DNA of 64,000 nt from Halorussus aquaticus (GTDB taxonomy: Archaea; Halobacteriota; Halobacteria; Halobacteriales; Haladaptataceae): assembly GCF_024218795.1 (NCBI RefSeq), contig NZ_CP100400.1, forward strand, positions 1,240,001 to 1,304,000. Direction: 5' to 3'. Each line of letters begins with the position of its first letter. The first letter of the stretch is position 1. This document shows positions 51,433-60,272 of the stretch, in pieces. Under the pieces are notes generated by a model. That model saw nothing but the letters and a program-made list of their open reading frames with translations, was not told the origin of the DNA and ran no database searches. Both the position numbers and the translations under genes were made by a program.

Positions 51433-52257
51433 TCACCACCACCGGTCGCTCGACCCGTCGGCGGATTCGGGCCGTACGTCCCACAGCGCGGCGGAGTGGA
51501 GTTCGGTCGGGCCGAACGGCTCGAAGTCACCCTGACCGCACATGTCCCACCACCGTTCTTCTCGGCGATTCCAGTAGACGCCGTTGAAGTTGAACTCGGC
51601 GCAGTACCAGTCCCCGCGGGTGTCGAGGACGAAGTCGACGCCCCACGTCGCCTCGTCGAACGCCGCGGCGATTCGCTCGGCGTACCGGCGCGGCGTCGCG
51701 AACGACGCGTCGTGGAGGAGCGGTTCGAGGTAGTCGTACCGGCCTGCACAGACCATCGAATCCACGACGGAGGTGTCCGCAACGCTACCGGTGGTCTCGC
51801 AGGGCGTCCGGCCGATTACCTCGCCGCCGTCCACGAAGAACCGGACCGAGGGGTGACACGAGTGAGTCGGAAACCGACAGAAATCGAGGTCCAACCACTC
51901 CCGGACGACGAGACCTCCGCCGTGGGGCCAGCCCTGCTCGTCGTTCTGATTCAGGAGTGACTCGACTGTCCGGTCCACGGTCTCGGGGTCGGGACGCGAG
52001 ACGAACGACCCTTCGCGCAGTCGGACCGTCGCGGCCTTGAACTGCGTCCGGACGAACGCGCGGTGGAGGTCGTTGTCGCGCATGAACGCCAGAATCGCGT
52101 CGGTGTCCCACTGGTAGCCGTCGTCGGTCGGTTCGAGGGCCACGAACGTCGTCCGAGGCACCGGCACGTCGAGCGACCGGAGGCGCGGCCAGTAGTAGTC
52201 GACCCGTCCGCGCTCGTCCGCGAAGTCGCTGAAGAAGAGGGAGACGGGCGACGGCAT
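51433..52257 (-). CDS. ATP-grasp domain-containing protein
   Basis: A 274-aa protein resembling ATP-grasp proteins of the DUF4343 type. Features are FVRTQFKAATVRLREGSFV (the K..A region), LVVREWLDLDFCRFP (ATP/Mg2+ strand), VRFFVDGGEVIGRTP, WGVDFVLDTRGDWYCAEFN with the metal-binding Asp/Glu/Asn, and an aromatic C-terminus ending WW. It presumably ligates or modifies a carboxylate. No partner gene indicates the substrate. Confidence 0.7.
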   Translation of the reverse strand: MPSPVSLFFSDFADERGRVDYYWPRLRSLDVPVPRTTFVALEPTDDGYQWDTDAILAFMRDNDLHRAFVRTQFKAATVRLREGSFVSRPDPETVDRTVESLLNQNDEQGWPHGGGLVVREWLDLDFCRFPTHSCHPSVRFFVDGGEVIGRTPCETTGSVADTSVVDSMVCAGRYDYLEPLLHDASFATPRRYAERIAAAFDEATWGVDFVLDTRGDWYCAEFNFNGVYWNRREERWWDMCGQGDFEPFGPTELHSAALWDVRPESADGSSDRWW

Positions 52258-52382
52258 ACTCCTCCCGTTCGCGTCGGACGCCTATCAAGGTAGCGCGGGT
52301 GTGAGTGCCGGTGGCACCGCTGGGACCGGACCGCCAAACGGAACGGGAAATCGCACTCGGAGCGACGGAACTCTGGCTACTG

Positions 52383-53288
52383 TTACTTCTCGCGCCGCGC
52401 CACCTCGTGCCGACCGAACCCGTACCGCAGTCGGTTGGCCAGACGACGGGAGAACCGCCCGTCCTCGCGCGCCCGAGAGCCGAACCGCTCGCCCAGCGCC
52501 TGATAGATGAGCGGTACCGGAACCTCCTGCTCCAGCGCCTCCTGCACCGTCCACGTGCCCGTCGAGCCACCGGCCACGTAGTCGTCCACGTCGCCGAGGT
52601 CGGTGCCCTCCTCGCGGAACGCCTCCTCGCAGAGTTCCAGCAGCCACGACCGGATGACCGCGCCGTTGTTCCACGTCCGGGCGACCGCTTCGAGGTCGAG
52701 GTCGTACCGACCGTTCGCCAGCAGTTCGAAGCCCTCGCCGTAGGCCTGCATCAGCGCGTACTCGACGCCGTTGTGGACCATCTTGACGTAGTGGCCCGAC
52801 CCGGCGGGACCCATCCGGTCGTGGCCTGCCGGTCCGGTCGCCACCGCGTCGAAGACCGGCGTTAGCTCCTCGTAGGCCCACTCCGGGCCGCCGACCATCA
52901 GCGAGAAGCCGAGTTCGGCCCCGGCGGGACCGCCGGAAGTGCCGCAGTCGAGGTACGCCGCCGGGGTCTCCTCGGCCCGGCGCGTCGAGTCCTCGAAGTG
53001 GGAGTTGCCGCCGTCCACGACCACGTCGTCGTCGGTCAGGTGCGGTCCGAGGTCGTCGAGCGCGGCGTCCACGGGTTCGCCCGCCGGCACCATCAGCCAG
53101 ATGCGCTTCTCGTCGCCGAGTCGCTCGGCGAGGTCCACCACGGAGTCGGCGGGGGTCGCGCCCGCCTCGGCGGCCGACGCCACCGCCTCCTCGTCCAAGT
53201 CGAAGGCCACAACGTCGTGGCCAGCGTCGAGTACCCGGTCTACGACGATGCGGCCCATCCGGCCCAGTCCGATGACGCCCAGTTGCAT
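52383..53288 (-). CDS. gnd: 6-phosphogluconate dehydrogenase, decarboxylating
   Basis: A 301-aa short-form (NAD-type) enzyme with the nucleotide-binding GLGRMG (residues 7-12), the MVPAGEPVDA turn, DGGNSHFEDS, and the catalytic region GTSGGPAGA...GHYVKMVHNGVEYALMQAYGEG including Lys of the KMVHNGVEY motif. It converts 6-phosphogluconate to ribulose 5-phosphate and CO2, the second oxidative step after Azf in the haloarchaeal pentose phosphate pathway. azf lies at 1452-2273 in the same window. The longer frame to 53522 is non-coding promoter sequence. Confidence 0.93.
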   Translation of the reverse strand: MQLGVIGLGRMGRIVVDRVLDAGHDVVAFDLDEEAVASAAEAGATPADSVVDLAERLGDEKRIWLMVPAGEPVDAALDDLGPHLTDDDVVVDGGNSHFEDSTRRAEETPAAYLDCGTSGGPAGAELGFSLMVGGPEWAYEELTPVFDAVATGPAGHDRMGPAGSGHYVKMVHNGVEYALMQAYGEGFELLANGRYDLDLEAVARTWNNGAVIRSWLLELCEEAFREEGTDLGDVDDYVAGGSTGTWTVQEALEQEVPVPLIYQALGERFGSRAREDGRFSRRLANRLRYGFGRHEVARREK

Positions 53289-53426
53289 GGGAGAGCGTGC
53301 GGGGAGGTTGCAGGTAGGGGTTGCGGTTCTACTCGGGCGGACGCGGGGACTGCAGACCGACTGTGGCGCGTGGAAAGGTCCGCACAGACGAGAACCTTTA
53401 TCACTACCCGTCCACTCGGTTTTCGT

Positions 53427-53456
53427 ATGAGGCTGACTGCGTCGGTAGTACGTTGA
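53427..53456 (+). CDS. Nine-codon leader ORF before valS
   Basis: TATA ctttatc (53396-53402) predicts transcription from about 53424, so the ATG at 53427 is leaderless. It encodes MRLTASVVR and a stop, with two adjacent Val codons written GTA GTA, a codon rare in this GC-rich genome. valS starts 70 nt later on the same transcript. A weak 5-bp stem (53437-53441 with 53466-53470) encloses the Val codons. It may be a leader peptide or chance. Confidence 0.3.
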   Translation: MRLTASVVR

Positions 53457-53525
53457 ACTGTCCAGCGCAGCGGCGCGTCTTTCTGATTGGACTACTCCCC
53501 CGACAGAGTCAGCTATACCCACACC

Positions 53526-56150
53526 ATGACTGACGTTCCCGACAGCTACGACCCCGAGCGAGTCGAACCGAAGTGGCAGGAAGAGTGGCGCGGTTCAGAG
53601 ATTTACAACCCCGACGGCGAACCCGACTACGTCGTGGACACGCCGCCGCCGTACCCGACCGGCCAGCTCCACCTCGGCCACGCGCTCGGGTGGAGTTACA
53701 TGGACTTCGCGGCCCGATTCCACCGACTCATCGGCGACGACGTGCTGTTCCCGCAGGGCTGGGACTGTCACGGCCTGCCGACCGAAGTGAAGGTCGAGGA
53801 GGAGGAGGACATCCACCGGACCGACGTGCCCCGCGAGGAGTTCCGGGACCTCTGCGTCGAGTACACCGAGCGCCGCATCGACGGGATGAGGGAGACGATG
53901 CAGTCGCTCGGCTTCTCGCAGGACTGGTCGGCCGAGTACCGGACGATGGACGCCGACTACTGGGAGAAGACCCAGCGGTCGTTCGTCGAGATGTCCGCTG
54001 GCGACGAAGAGGAGAGTTACGTCTACCGCGACGAACACCCGGTCAACTGGTGTCCGCGCTGTGAGACGGCCATCGCCGACGCGGAGGTCGAGAACATCGA
54101 CCGCGAGGGGACGCTCCACTACGTCACCTTCCCCGGCGTGGACAACGACGACATCGAAATCGCGACCACCCGACCGGAACTGCTGGCGGCCTGCGTCGGC
54201 ATGGCCGTGGACCCCGACGACGAGCGCTACGAGGGTCGCATCGGCGACACCTTCGAGGTCCCCCTGTTCGGCCAAGAGGTCGAACTCCTCGCCGACGACG
54301 ACGTTGACGGCGACTTCGGGACCGGCGCGGTGATGATATGCACGTTCGGCGACAAGCAGGACGTGGACTGGTGGGCCGAGCACGACCTCGACCTCCGCTC
54401 GGTCTTCACCGAGGACGGGCGCCTCAACGAACTCGCGGGCGAGTACGAGGGCCTGACCATCGAGGAGGCCAAGGCGCTCGTCGCCGACGACCTCGAAGAA
54501 GCGGGCTACCTCGAAGACACCGAACCCACCGACCAGTCGGTCGGCGCGTGCTGGCGGTGTGACACGCCCATCGAAATCCTGAGCAAGGAACAGTGGTTCG
54601 TGGAGGTCCGGCAGGACGAGATTCTGGAGAAGGCCGAGCAGGTCGAGTGGATTCCGGACCACATGTACGACCGCCTCGAAGACTGGACCGAGGGGATGGA
54701 GTGGGACTGGGTCATCTCCCGCCAGCGCGTGTTCGCCACGCCCATCCCGGCGTGGTTCTGCCGCGAGTGCGGCCACGCCCACGTCGCGGACGTCTCGGAA
54801 CTGCCGCTCGACCCGACCGAGACCGACCCCGCGGTCGATTCGTGCCCCGAGTGCGGCGCGGACGACTGGGAGGGCGAGACCGACGTGATGGACACGTGGA
54901 TGGACTCGTCCATCTCGCCCCTGCACGTTCAGGGCTGGCCCGACGCGGAGTTCACGCCGACGACGCTCCGCGAGCAGGGTCACGACATCATCCGAACGTG
55001 GGCGTTCTACACCCTCCTGCGGGTCACGGCGCTCGAAGACGAGATTCCGTGGGAGGAGTCGCTGGTCAACGGGATGGTGTTCGGCGACGACGGCCACAAG
55101 ATGAGCAAGTCCCGCGGCAACGCGGTCGGTCCCGAGGAAGCCATCGAGGAGTACAGCGCCGACTCGGTCCGCCAAGCCCTCGCGCTCGGCGGCCAACCCG
55201 GTAGCGACATCCAGTTCCAGTGGAAGGAGGTCAAGTCGGCCTCCCGGTTCCTCACCAAGTTCTGGAACATCTTCCAGTTCTCGGCCGAACACTTCGACGA
55301 GGAGACGCCCGACATCGCGGCCCCGGCGTACCGCGACGCCGACGAGTGGATTCTGTCGAAACTCTCCCGAACCGCCGAGGCGGTCGAGGCCGACATGGAG
55401 GCGTACCGCTTCGACGCGGCGCTCCGCAAACTCCGGGAGTTCGTCTGGAACGACCTCGCCGACGACTACCTCGAACTCGTCAAGGGTCGCCTCTACGAGG
55501 GCCGCCCCGGCGAGCGCGACGCCGCCCGCCACGCGCTCTACACCGCGGTCTCGGCGTCGGTCCGGATGCTCGCGCCGTTCTCGCCCCACTTTGCCGACGA
55601 GGTGTACCACCACCTCCCCGGCACCGAGGGAAGTGTCCACACCGCGGACTGGCCCGCGGTCGAGTTCGCCGACGATGAGGCCGAGCGCAAGGGCGACCTC
55701 ATCGCGGAGGTCGCCAGCGAGATTCGGGCGTGGAAGTCCGACGCGGGGATGGCGCTCAACGCCGACCTCGACCGCGTCGAGGTGTACTCCGAGCAGGGTC
55801 GCGGATGGGACACCTACGACCTGAGCGAAGCGGTCAGCGCACCGGTCTACCCCGAGGAGGGGCAACCGAACGTCGAACTCGTCCCGGTCGGCGTGGACCC
55901 CGACCACAGCGTCATCGGACCGCAGTTCCGCGACGAGGCCGGGCAGGTCGTCGCCGCGCTAGAGTCGGCGGACTTCACCCAACTCGAGAACCAGAAGAAG
56001 ATAGAGGGCGAGATAACGCTGACGGTGAACGGCGAGGAGGTCACTATCGACGGTGACGCCGTGGAAATCGAGAAGGAGTACCGCGCCGAGAGCGGCGAAG
56101 AGGTCGAAGTGCTGGAGACCGAGCAGGCGACCGTGCTGGTCTTCGCCTGA
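53526..56150 (+). CDS. valS: Valyl-tRNA synthetase
   Basis: An 874-aa class I synthetase with the HIGH motif as HLGH (49-52), KMSKS (525-529), and several CxxC pairs (NWCPRC, CWRC, CREC, CPEC) expected for zinc-binding insertions of archaeal ValRS. It has an editing (CP1) domain between them ([16 protein letters not shown]) and a helical anticodon-binding C-terminal part. It charges tRNA-Val. The ATG at 53526 follows a leader of about 100 nt. Confidence 0.95.
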   Translation: MTDVPDSYDPERVEPKWQEEWRGSEIYNPDGEPDYVVDTPPPYPTGQLHLGHALGWSYMDFAARFHRLIGDDVLFPQGWDCHGLPTEVKVEEEEDIHRTDVPREEFRDLCVEYTERRIDGMRETMQSLGFSQDWSAEYRTMDADYWEKTQRSFVEMSAGDEEESYVYRDEHPVNWCPRCETAIADAEVENIDREGTLHYVTFPGVDNDDIEIATTRPELLAACVGMAVDPDDERYEGRIGDTFEVPLFGQEVELLADDDVDGDFGTGAVMICTFGDKQDVDWWAEHDLDLRSVFTEDGRLNELAGEYEGLTIEEAKALVADDLEEAGYLEDTEPTDQSVGACWRCDTPIEILSKEQWFVEVRQDEILEKAEQVEWIPDHMYDRLEDWTEGMEWDWVISRQRVFATPIPAWFCRECGHAHVADVSELPLDPTETDPAVDSCPECGADDWEGETDVMDTWMDSSISPLHVQGWPDAEFTPTTLREQGHDIIRTWAFYTLLRVTALEDEIPWEESLVNGMVFGDDGHKMSKSRGNAVGPEEAIEEYSADSVRQALALGGQPGSDIQFQWKEVKSASRFLTKFWNIFQFSAEHFDEETPDIAAPAYRDADEWILSKLSRTAEAVEADMEAYRFDAALRKLREFVWNDLADDYLELVKGRLYEGRPGERDAARHALYTAVSASVRMLAPFSPHFADEVYHHLPGTEGSVHTADWPAVEFADDEAERKGDLIAEVASEIRAWKSDAGMALNADLDRVEVYSEQGRGWDTYDLSEAVSAPVYPEEGQPNVELVPVGVDPDHSVIGPQFRDEAGQVVAALESADFTQLENQKKIEGEITLTVNGEEVTIDGDAVEIEKEYRAESGEEVEVLETEQATVLVFA

Positions 56151-56241
56151 TAGCGGTTCTGCGTCCCTCGAACGGTGGCCGATTTTTCCGACGCGTGCGC
56201 CGGACCTAGAGTTACGGTTCGGCGCGTGGTACCCGACCGAG

Positions 56242-57000
56242 ATGCCGAGAACGCACGCCAACGCTCGTTTCGAACGACGCACGGAGGTCACCGCCGAGTC
56301 GCCGACGCTCATCGTCGGAATGCCCGAGAACGGAGTCGTCGGGAGCATCGCGGTCGAGCAGATAACCGAGCAGCTAGAACTCCAACACGAGGGGAACATC
56401 GTCTCCGAGACGTTCCCGCCGGTGGCCACGTTCGGGGAGGGACGGGTGCGCGACCTGGTCCGGGTGTACGCCGGTACCGACCCCGACGTCGTGGTCCCTC
56501 ACTGCGACATCGCCCTGTCGCCGCAGGCGAACGCCGACCTCGCGGCCTGCGTCGTGAACGACCTCGCGGCGGACTACGATCGGGCCATCGTCCTCGCGGC
56601 CGTTCCCGCTCAGACCGAGGAGCAGGTCGGCGAGGTCACCGGCGTCGTCACGTCGGAGGCGGCCGAGAACGAACTTCGGACGGCGGGCGTCGAACTCGAC
56701 TCCAGTGTCGGATTTATCGGCGGGGCCAGCGGCGCGGTCCTGAACGATTGCTACCACGCCAGCGTGCCCACGACGGCGCTCATCGTGAAGGCTCACCCGT
56801 TTCTGCCCGACCCGCAGGCGGCGAAGGCAGTCATCGAGAAGGCGCTGGAACCGCTGGTCGATTTCGACATCGACACCAAGCGGTTAGACGAGCAGGCCGA
56901 CGAGATTCGTCGCCGGATGGAGCAAGTCGCCCAGCACTTCGAGAGCGTGCAGTCGGGCGGAGAGCAGTACTTGGGCGAAGACACTTCGATGTACCAGTAG
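56242..57000 (+). CDS. Proteasome assembly chaperone family protein (PAC2)
   Basis: A 252-aa PAC2-family protein with PTLIVGMPENGVVGSIAVEQI near the start, IVSETFPPVATFGEG, and IGGASGAVLNDCYHASVPTTALIVKAHPFLPDP, then a coiled-coil C-terminus (DIDTKRLDEQADEIRRRMEQVAQHF). Archaeal members such as PbaA/PbaB act in proteasome assembly or as chaperone-like adaptors. The upstream frame overlapping valS is a shadow. Confidence 0.85.
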   Translation: MPRTHANARFERRTEVTAESPTLIVGMPENGVVGSIAVEQITEQLELQHEGNIVSETFPPVATFGEGRVRDLVRVYAGTDPDVVVPHCDIALSPQANADLAACVVNDLAADYDRAIVLAAVPAQTEEQVGEVTGVVTSEAAENELRTAGVELDSSVGFIGGASGAVLNDCYHASVPTTALIVKAHPFLPDPQAAKAVIEKALEPLVDFDIDTKRLDEQADEIRRRMEQVAQHFESVQSGGEQYLGEDTSMYQ

Positions 57001-57076
57001 CGGGGACGCGCCGCCGGGACTCTGGGACGGGGAACCGTCGCCGTTTTCACTCCGACGCGCCAAGCGAAACTAACCC

Positions 57077-58174
57077 ATGGACCAGCGAATTCACGACCAC
57101 GCCGAGGTTCTCGTGGACTGGAGCGCCCGAGTCGAGGACGGCGACGACGTGGTGGTGCGCGTGGACGAAGGCGCGCACGACCTCGCGGTCGCCGTCGCCG
57201 AGAAACTCGGCGAGCGCGGCACGAACGTCCTCCCCGTCTACGGGTCCGACGAGGTGGAGTCGGCGTTCGTCCGAGGCCACGACGGCGACTTCGATCAGGA
57301 CCCCGACTTCGAGGTGGCGATGCTCGAACGCGCGGACGCGGTGCTGTCGCTCAGGGGCCAGCACAACACCGCCGCAAAAGCCGCCGCGTCGGGCGAGAAG
57401 CGCTCGGCGTACAAGAAGTCCCGGACCGCCATCAAGGCCCGCCAGATGGACACCGACTGGGTCTCGACGCTGCACCCGACGCGCGCTCACGCCCAGAACG
57501 CGGGCATGGGCTACGAGGGGTACAAGGACTTCGTGTACGACGCCGTCCTCCGGGACTGGGAGAGCCTCGCCGACGAGATGGCGAACCTCAAGGACCTGCT
57601 CGACGAGGGGAGCGAGGTCCGACTGGTCAAGGAGGGCACCGACCTCACGATGTCCATCGAGAACCGCACCACGGTCAACAGCGCCGCGTCGGTCGCGTAC
57701 GACTCGCACAACCTCCCGAGCGGCGAGGTGTTCACCGCGCCGGAGGCCACCGAGGGCGAGGTGTACTTCGACGTGCCGATGACCCACGACGGCGCGCGAA
57801 TCCGTGACGTTCACCTCGCCTTCGAGAACGGTGAGGTCGTGGACTGGTCGGCCGAAGTCGGCGAGGGGGCGCTCGAAGACATCCTGACGACCGACGAGGG
57901 TGCCCGCAGACTCGGGGAACTCGGCATCGGGATGAACCGCGGCATCGACCGCTTCACCGACAGCATCCTCTTCGACGAGAAGATGGGCGACACGGTCCAC
58001 CTCGCGGTCGGCCGCGCGTACTCCTCGTGCCTGCCGGAGGGCGAGGAGGGCAACCAGAGCGCGGTCCACGTGGACATGATTACCGACGTGAGCGAGGACT
58101 CCCGGATGGAAATCGACGGCGAGGTCGTCCAGCGGAACGGCACGTTCCTGTGGGAAGACGGCTTCGAGGGCTGA
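57077..58174 (+). CDS. M29 family aminopeptidase
   Basis: A 365-aa metallopeptidase of the thermophilic aminopeptidase family (AmpS/AP-T). Metal-site segments are visible: SGEVFTAPEATEGEVYFDVPM, LGELGIGMNRGIDRFTDSILFDEKMGDTVHLAVGRAYSS, and HVDMITD with the C-terminal metal ligands. It removes N-terminal amino acids from peptides, using two divalent metal ions. Its last 17 or so codons and the following 3' DNA are duplicated 139 bp downstream. Confidence 0.88.
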   Translation: MDQRIHDHAEVLVDWSARVEDGDDVVVRVDEGAHDLAVAVAEKLGERGTNVLPVYGSDEVESAFVRGHDGDFDQDPDFEVAMLERADAVLSLRGQHNTAAKAAASGEKRSAYKKSRTAIKARQMDTDWVSTLHPTRAHAQNAGMGYEGYKDFVYDAVLRDWESLADEMANLKDLLDEGSEVRLVKEGTDLTMSIENRTTVNSAASVAYDSHNLPSGEVFTAPEATEGEVYFDVPMTHDGARIRDVHLAFENGEVVDWSAEVGEGALEDILTTDEGARRLGELGIGMNRGIDRFTDSILFDEKMGDTVHLAVGRAYSSCLPEGEEGNQSAVHVDMITDVSEDSRMEIDGEVVQRNGTFLWEDGFEG

Positions 58175-58236
58175 CCGTCCGCCTTTTGGTGCAGATTTTA
58201 CGAGTGAGCGAGGCGAGCGGCGAAGCCGTGAGCCGA
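58122..58236. repeat. 115-bp direct repeat, copy 1 (3' end of the aminopeptidase gene)
   Basis: Copy 1 covers the last codons of the M29 gene, its stop and about 60 bp of 3' flank. It matches copy 2 at 58261-58375 with one mismatch that I can find (c/t near 58189). Confidence 0.85.
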
Positions 58237-58260
58237 GCGACCGAGATAAAAGGTGCGCGC

Positions 58261-58375
58261 AGGTCGTCCAGCGGAACGGCACGTTCCTGTGGGAAGACGG
58301 CTTCGAGGGCTGACCGTCCGCTTTTTGGTGCAGATTTTACGAGTGAGCGAGGCGAGCGGCGAAGCCGTGAGCCGA
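58261..58375. repeat. 115-bp direct repeat, copy 2
   Basis: The spacing between the two copies is 139 bp, so they form a near-tandem duplication separated by 24 bp (58237-58260). The copy encodes the aminopeptidase C-terminal residues and stop in an unused context. Confidence 0.85.
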
Positions 58376-58422
58376 AGCGGGGAGCGAAGCGACTCGCGGA
58401 GGAGTAGGGCGGTCTTTTTCAT

Positions 58423-58475
58423 CGACGTTTTTGTGAGGAGAGTCGCCTCCGGCGACTCGACGAAGAAAAACGTCG
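58423..58475. repeat. Nested inverted repeat after the duplication
   Basis: The outer arms cgacgttttt (58423-58432) and aaaaacgtcg (58466-58475) are exact complements. An inner stem gagtcgcc/ggcgactc lies between them. It might work as a bidirectional terminator between convergent genes. Confidence 0.55.
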
Positions 58476-58532
58476 GACGCGGAGGTTCCGGAGTGAAGAC
58501 GGATTCGGGGGCTGATTTTCGAGGCGTCGTAG

Positions 58533-59510
58533 TCACGTCTCGCCGACTGACCCGGCGATTCGCTCGATGCGCTTCTGGACCGGCGGGTGCGTCGCGAGGA
58601 CGCGCTGCCGGAGTCGGACGAGCAACGGACGCGTCTCGCCAGCCCAGTACTCCGAGTCGGCCGCCACGCTCGGCGGACGGACGATGGAGAAGGCGTCCGC
58701 CGGGGACGCGGTCCGCGGGTCGTCGGTCGGCGCGGTCGTCGCCGGGTCCGAGAGCGTCCGGAGCGCCGAGGCCAGCGCGCCGGGGTCCCCGGTCGCCGCG
58801 ACCGCGGCCGCGTCGGCGGCGTACTCCCGCTGTCGGGCGAACACCGACACCAGCGGTCTGCTCGCGGCCCAGAAGAACCCGCCGACGATGTCGTAGAGCG
58901 TGACGTTCGTCGGCCGGTACTGTCCCGGCAGTTCGACGCCGGGGTCGTATGTCAGAATCGAGTGGGCCACCATGGAGGGTGCCGAGACGAGCGTGCAGAC
59001 GGCGGCGTCCCTGTTGGCGACGTGTGCGAGTTCGTGGGCGACGACCGCGTCGAGTTCCGTCGGGGAGAGCGCCGAGAGGACGCTCTCCGAGACCACCAGC
59101 GTGGTCCGACGAGGTGTCAGCCCGGAGACCGAGACGTGGGGCGCGTCGGTCTCGACCACGCGTATCGTCGGCTCGGGAACGTCGAAGTGGCTCGCGAACC
59201 GGCGGACGCGCGGGGCGAGTCGGTCGCGCTCACCGTCGGTCGGTTCGCGCGCGTCGAACTGCCGCCGCACGAGCGAGTCCGTCCGCCGGAGTTCGCGGAC
59301 CGACAGGGCGAGGAAGGCGACGACTCCGACGACGACGCCGAGACCGAGACTGAGTTCCCACGGGTTCTGGATACCCGCTTCTGGCCGGGTGAGGAACGAC
59401 GCGACCAGCAGTATCGACGCCGCGACGGTCGTACAGAGAAGCGCGAGACTCACGGCGAGCAGGCCGAGAACCGCGACGCCCATCCGGAGTTGGAGGTCGA
59501 ACCGACTCAC
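58533..59510 (-). CDS. M48 family metallopeptidase (HtpX-like)
   Basis: A 325-aa protein with two N-terminal membrane helices (about 10-40 and 53-73), the zinc motif HELAH (159-163, active E160) and the downstream REYAADAAAV with the third ligand Glu. The pattern is that of HtpX/M48B membrane proteases for quality control, with the catalytic domain facing the cytosol. Intact. Confidence 0.9.
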   Translation of the reverse strand: MSRFDLQLRMGVAVLGLLAVSLALLCTTVAASILLVASFLTRPEAGIQNPWELSLGLGVVVGVVAFLALSVRELRRTDSLVRRQFDAREPTDGERDRLAPRVRRFASHFDVPEPTIRVVETDAPHVSVSGLTPRRTTLVVSESVLSALSPTELDAVVAHELAHVANRDAAVCTLVSAPSMVAHSILTYDPGVELPGQYRPTNVTLYDIVGGFFWAASRPLVSVFARQREYAADAAAVAATGDPGALASALRTLSDPATTAPTDDPRTASPADAFSIVRPPSVAADSEYWAGETRPLLVRLRQRVLATHPPVQKRIERIAGSVGET

Positions 59511-59554
59511 TGTTGTCGCATCGTTGACGTCGAACCGCCCTAAAGGTTCGTCCC

Positions 59555-59734
59555 TCAGTCGGAGCGAACGGTGAAGTAGACCGCGGCGACGACCGCGAGC
59601 AACGCGAAACCGAGCGCGACCGGGTTCGAGTCACCGCCGAACCGCCACCCGAAGACGACGTACCCGACGACCGCCACCGCGGCCGCGAGGACGCCCAGCA
59701 GTGTCGCCGTTCTCGATTCGTTTCTCGCGACCAT
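59555..59734 (-). CDS. 59-aa membrane protein with two spans
   Basis: The minus-strand ATG at 59734 encodes MVARNESRTATLLGVLAAAV and on through a second helix (NPVALGFALLAVVAAVYFTV) to TGA, with strong third-position GC throughout. It looks like a genuine small membrane protein. It follows its divergent neighbour (59814) and precedes the M48 gene. Function unknown. Confidence 0.6.
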   Translation of the reverse strand: MVARNESRTATLLGVLAAAVAVVGYVVFGWRFGGDSNPVALGFALLAVVAAVYFTVRSD

Positions 59735-59813
59735 ACGCCGACGAACGGTTCGATTTCTGAAAAGTGTACCGACCGGGCAGGTGCTTTACCGGTTCGCAGG
59801 TCGAACCCCCACC

Positions 59814-60272
59814 GTGGACAGAGACGCCATCTTCGTCGGTGCTGGCGTGGACGCCGTAATTGCAGTCGTCGCCGCGACGATGGCGCTCCCCGAGCGGGTG
59901 CGCTGGCCCGCCTTCGCCGGGGTCCTCGCGGGTGGACTCTTCGGCGGCTATCTCGCCGGACGACTCGCCGCCGGGTCGTGGCGACGCCGCACCCGCCACG
60001 GTCTGCTCGCCGGAGTCGGCGGCGGCGCGGCGTTCGCGCTCGCGGTCCGGTGGTCGTTCGAACCGGGCACGCCGCCCGGCGCGCTCCGGCCCGCGAACTA
60101 CCTGCTGGCGACCGCGGCGGGGTGGCTCCCGTCGGGGTTCACCGCTCGCTACGACGCCCTCCTCGGGGTCGCGGCCGCGCTGGCGTTCGGGGTCCTCTAC
60201 GCCGTCGAGGGCGCGCTCGCGGCCGGGGCCGCACCCGGCGGCGACGCGGACGTTCTCGCGGTTCGCGAGTGA
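59814..60272 (+). CDS. Membrane protein (DUF5518-like)
   Basis: A 152-aa protein starting from GTG with DRDAIFVGAGVDAVIAVV. It has four helices and glycine-rich motifs (FAGVLAGGLFGGYLAGRLAAGSWRRRTRHGLLAG), similar in style to haloarchaeal DUF5518 proteins. TATA ctttacc (59785-59791) lies about 26 nt before the GTG, which supports a leaderless start. It is convergent with the matrixin-like gene. Function unknown. Confidence 0.65.
   Translation: MDRDAIFVGAGVDAVIAVVAATMALPERVRWPAFAGVLAGGLFGGYLAGRLAAGSWRRRTRHGLLAGVGGGAAFALAVRWSFEPGTPPGALRPANYLLATAAGWLPSGFTARYDALLGVAAALAFGVLYAVEGALAAGAAPGGDADVLAVRE

Larger units (their letters stand above)
58175..58532. other. 358-bp interval without a gene
   Basis: It contains the second copy of the 115-bp repeat and a nested inverted repeat (58423-58475). 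No independent ORF is supported. The second copy of the aminopeptidase tail has no start codon of its own. Confidence 0.6.
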
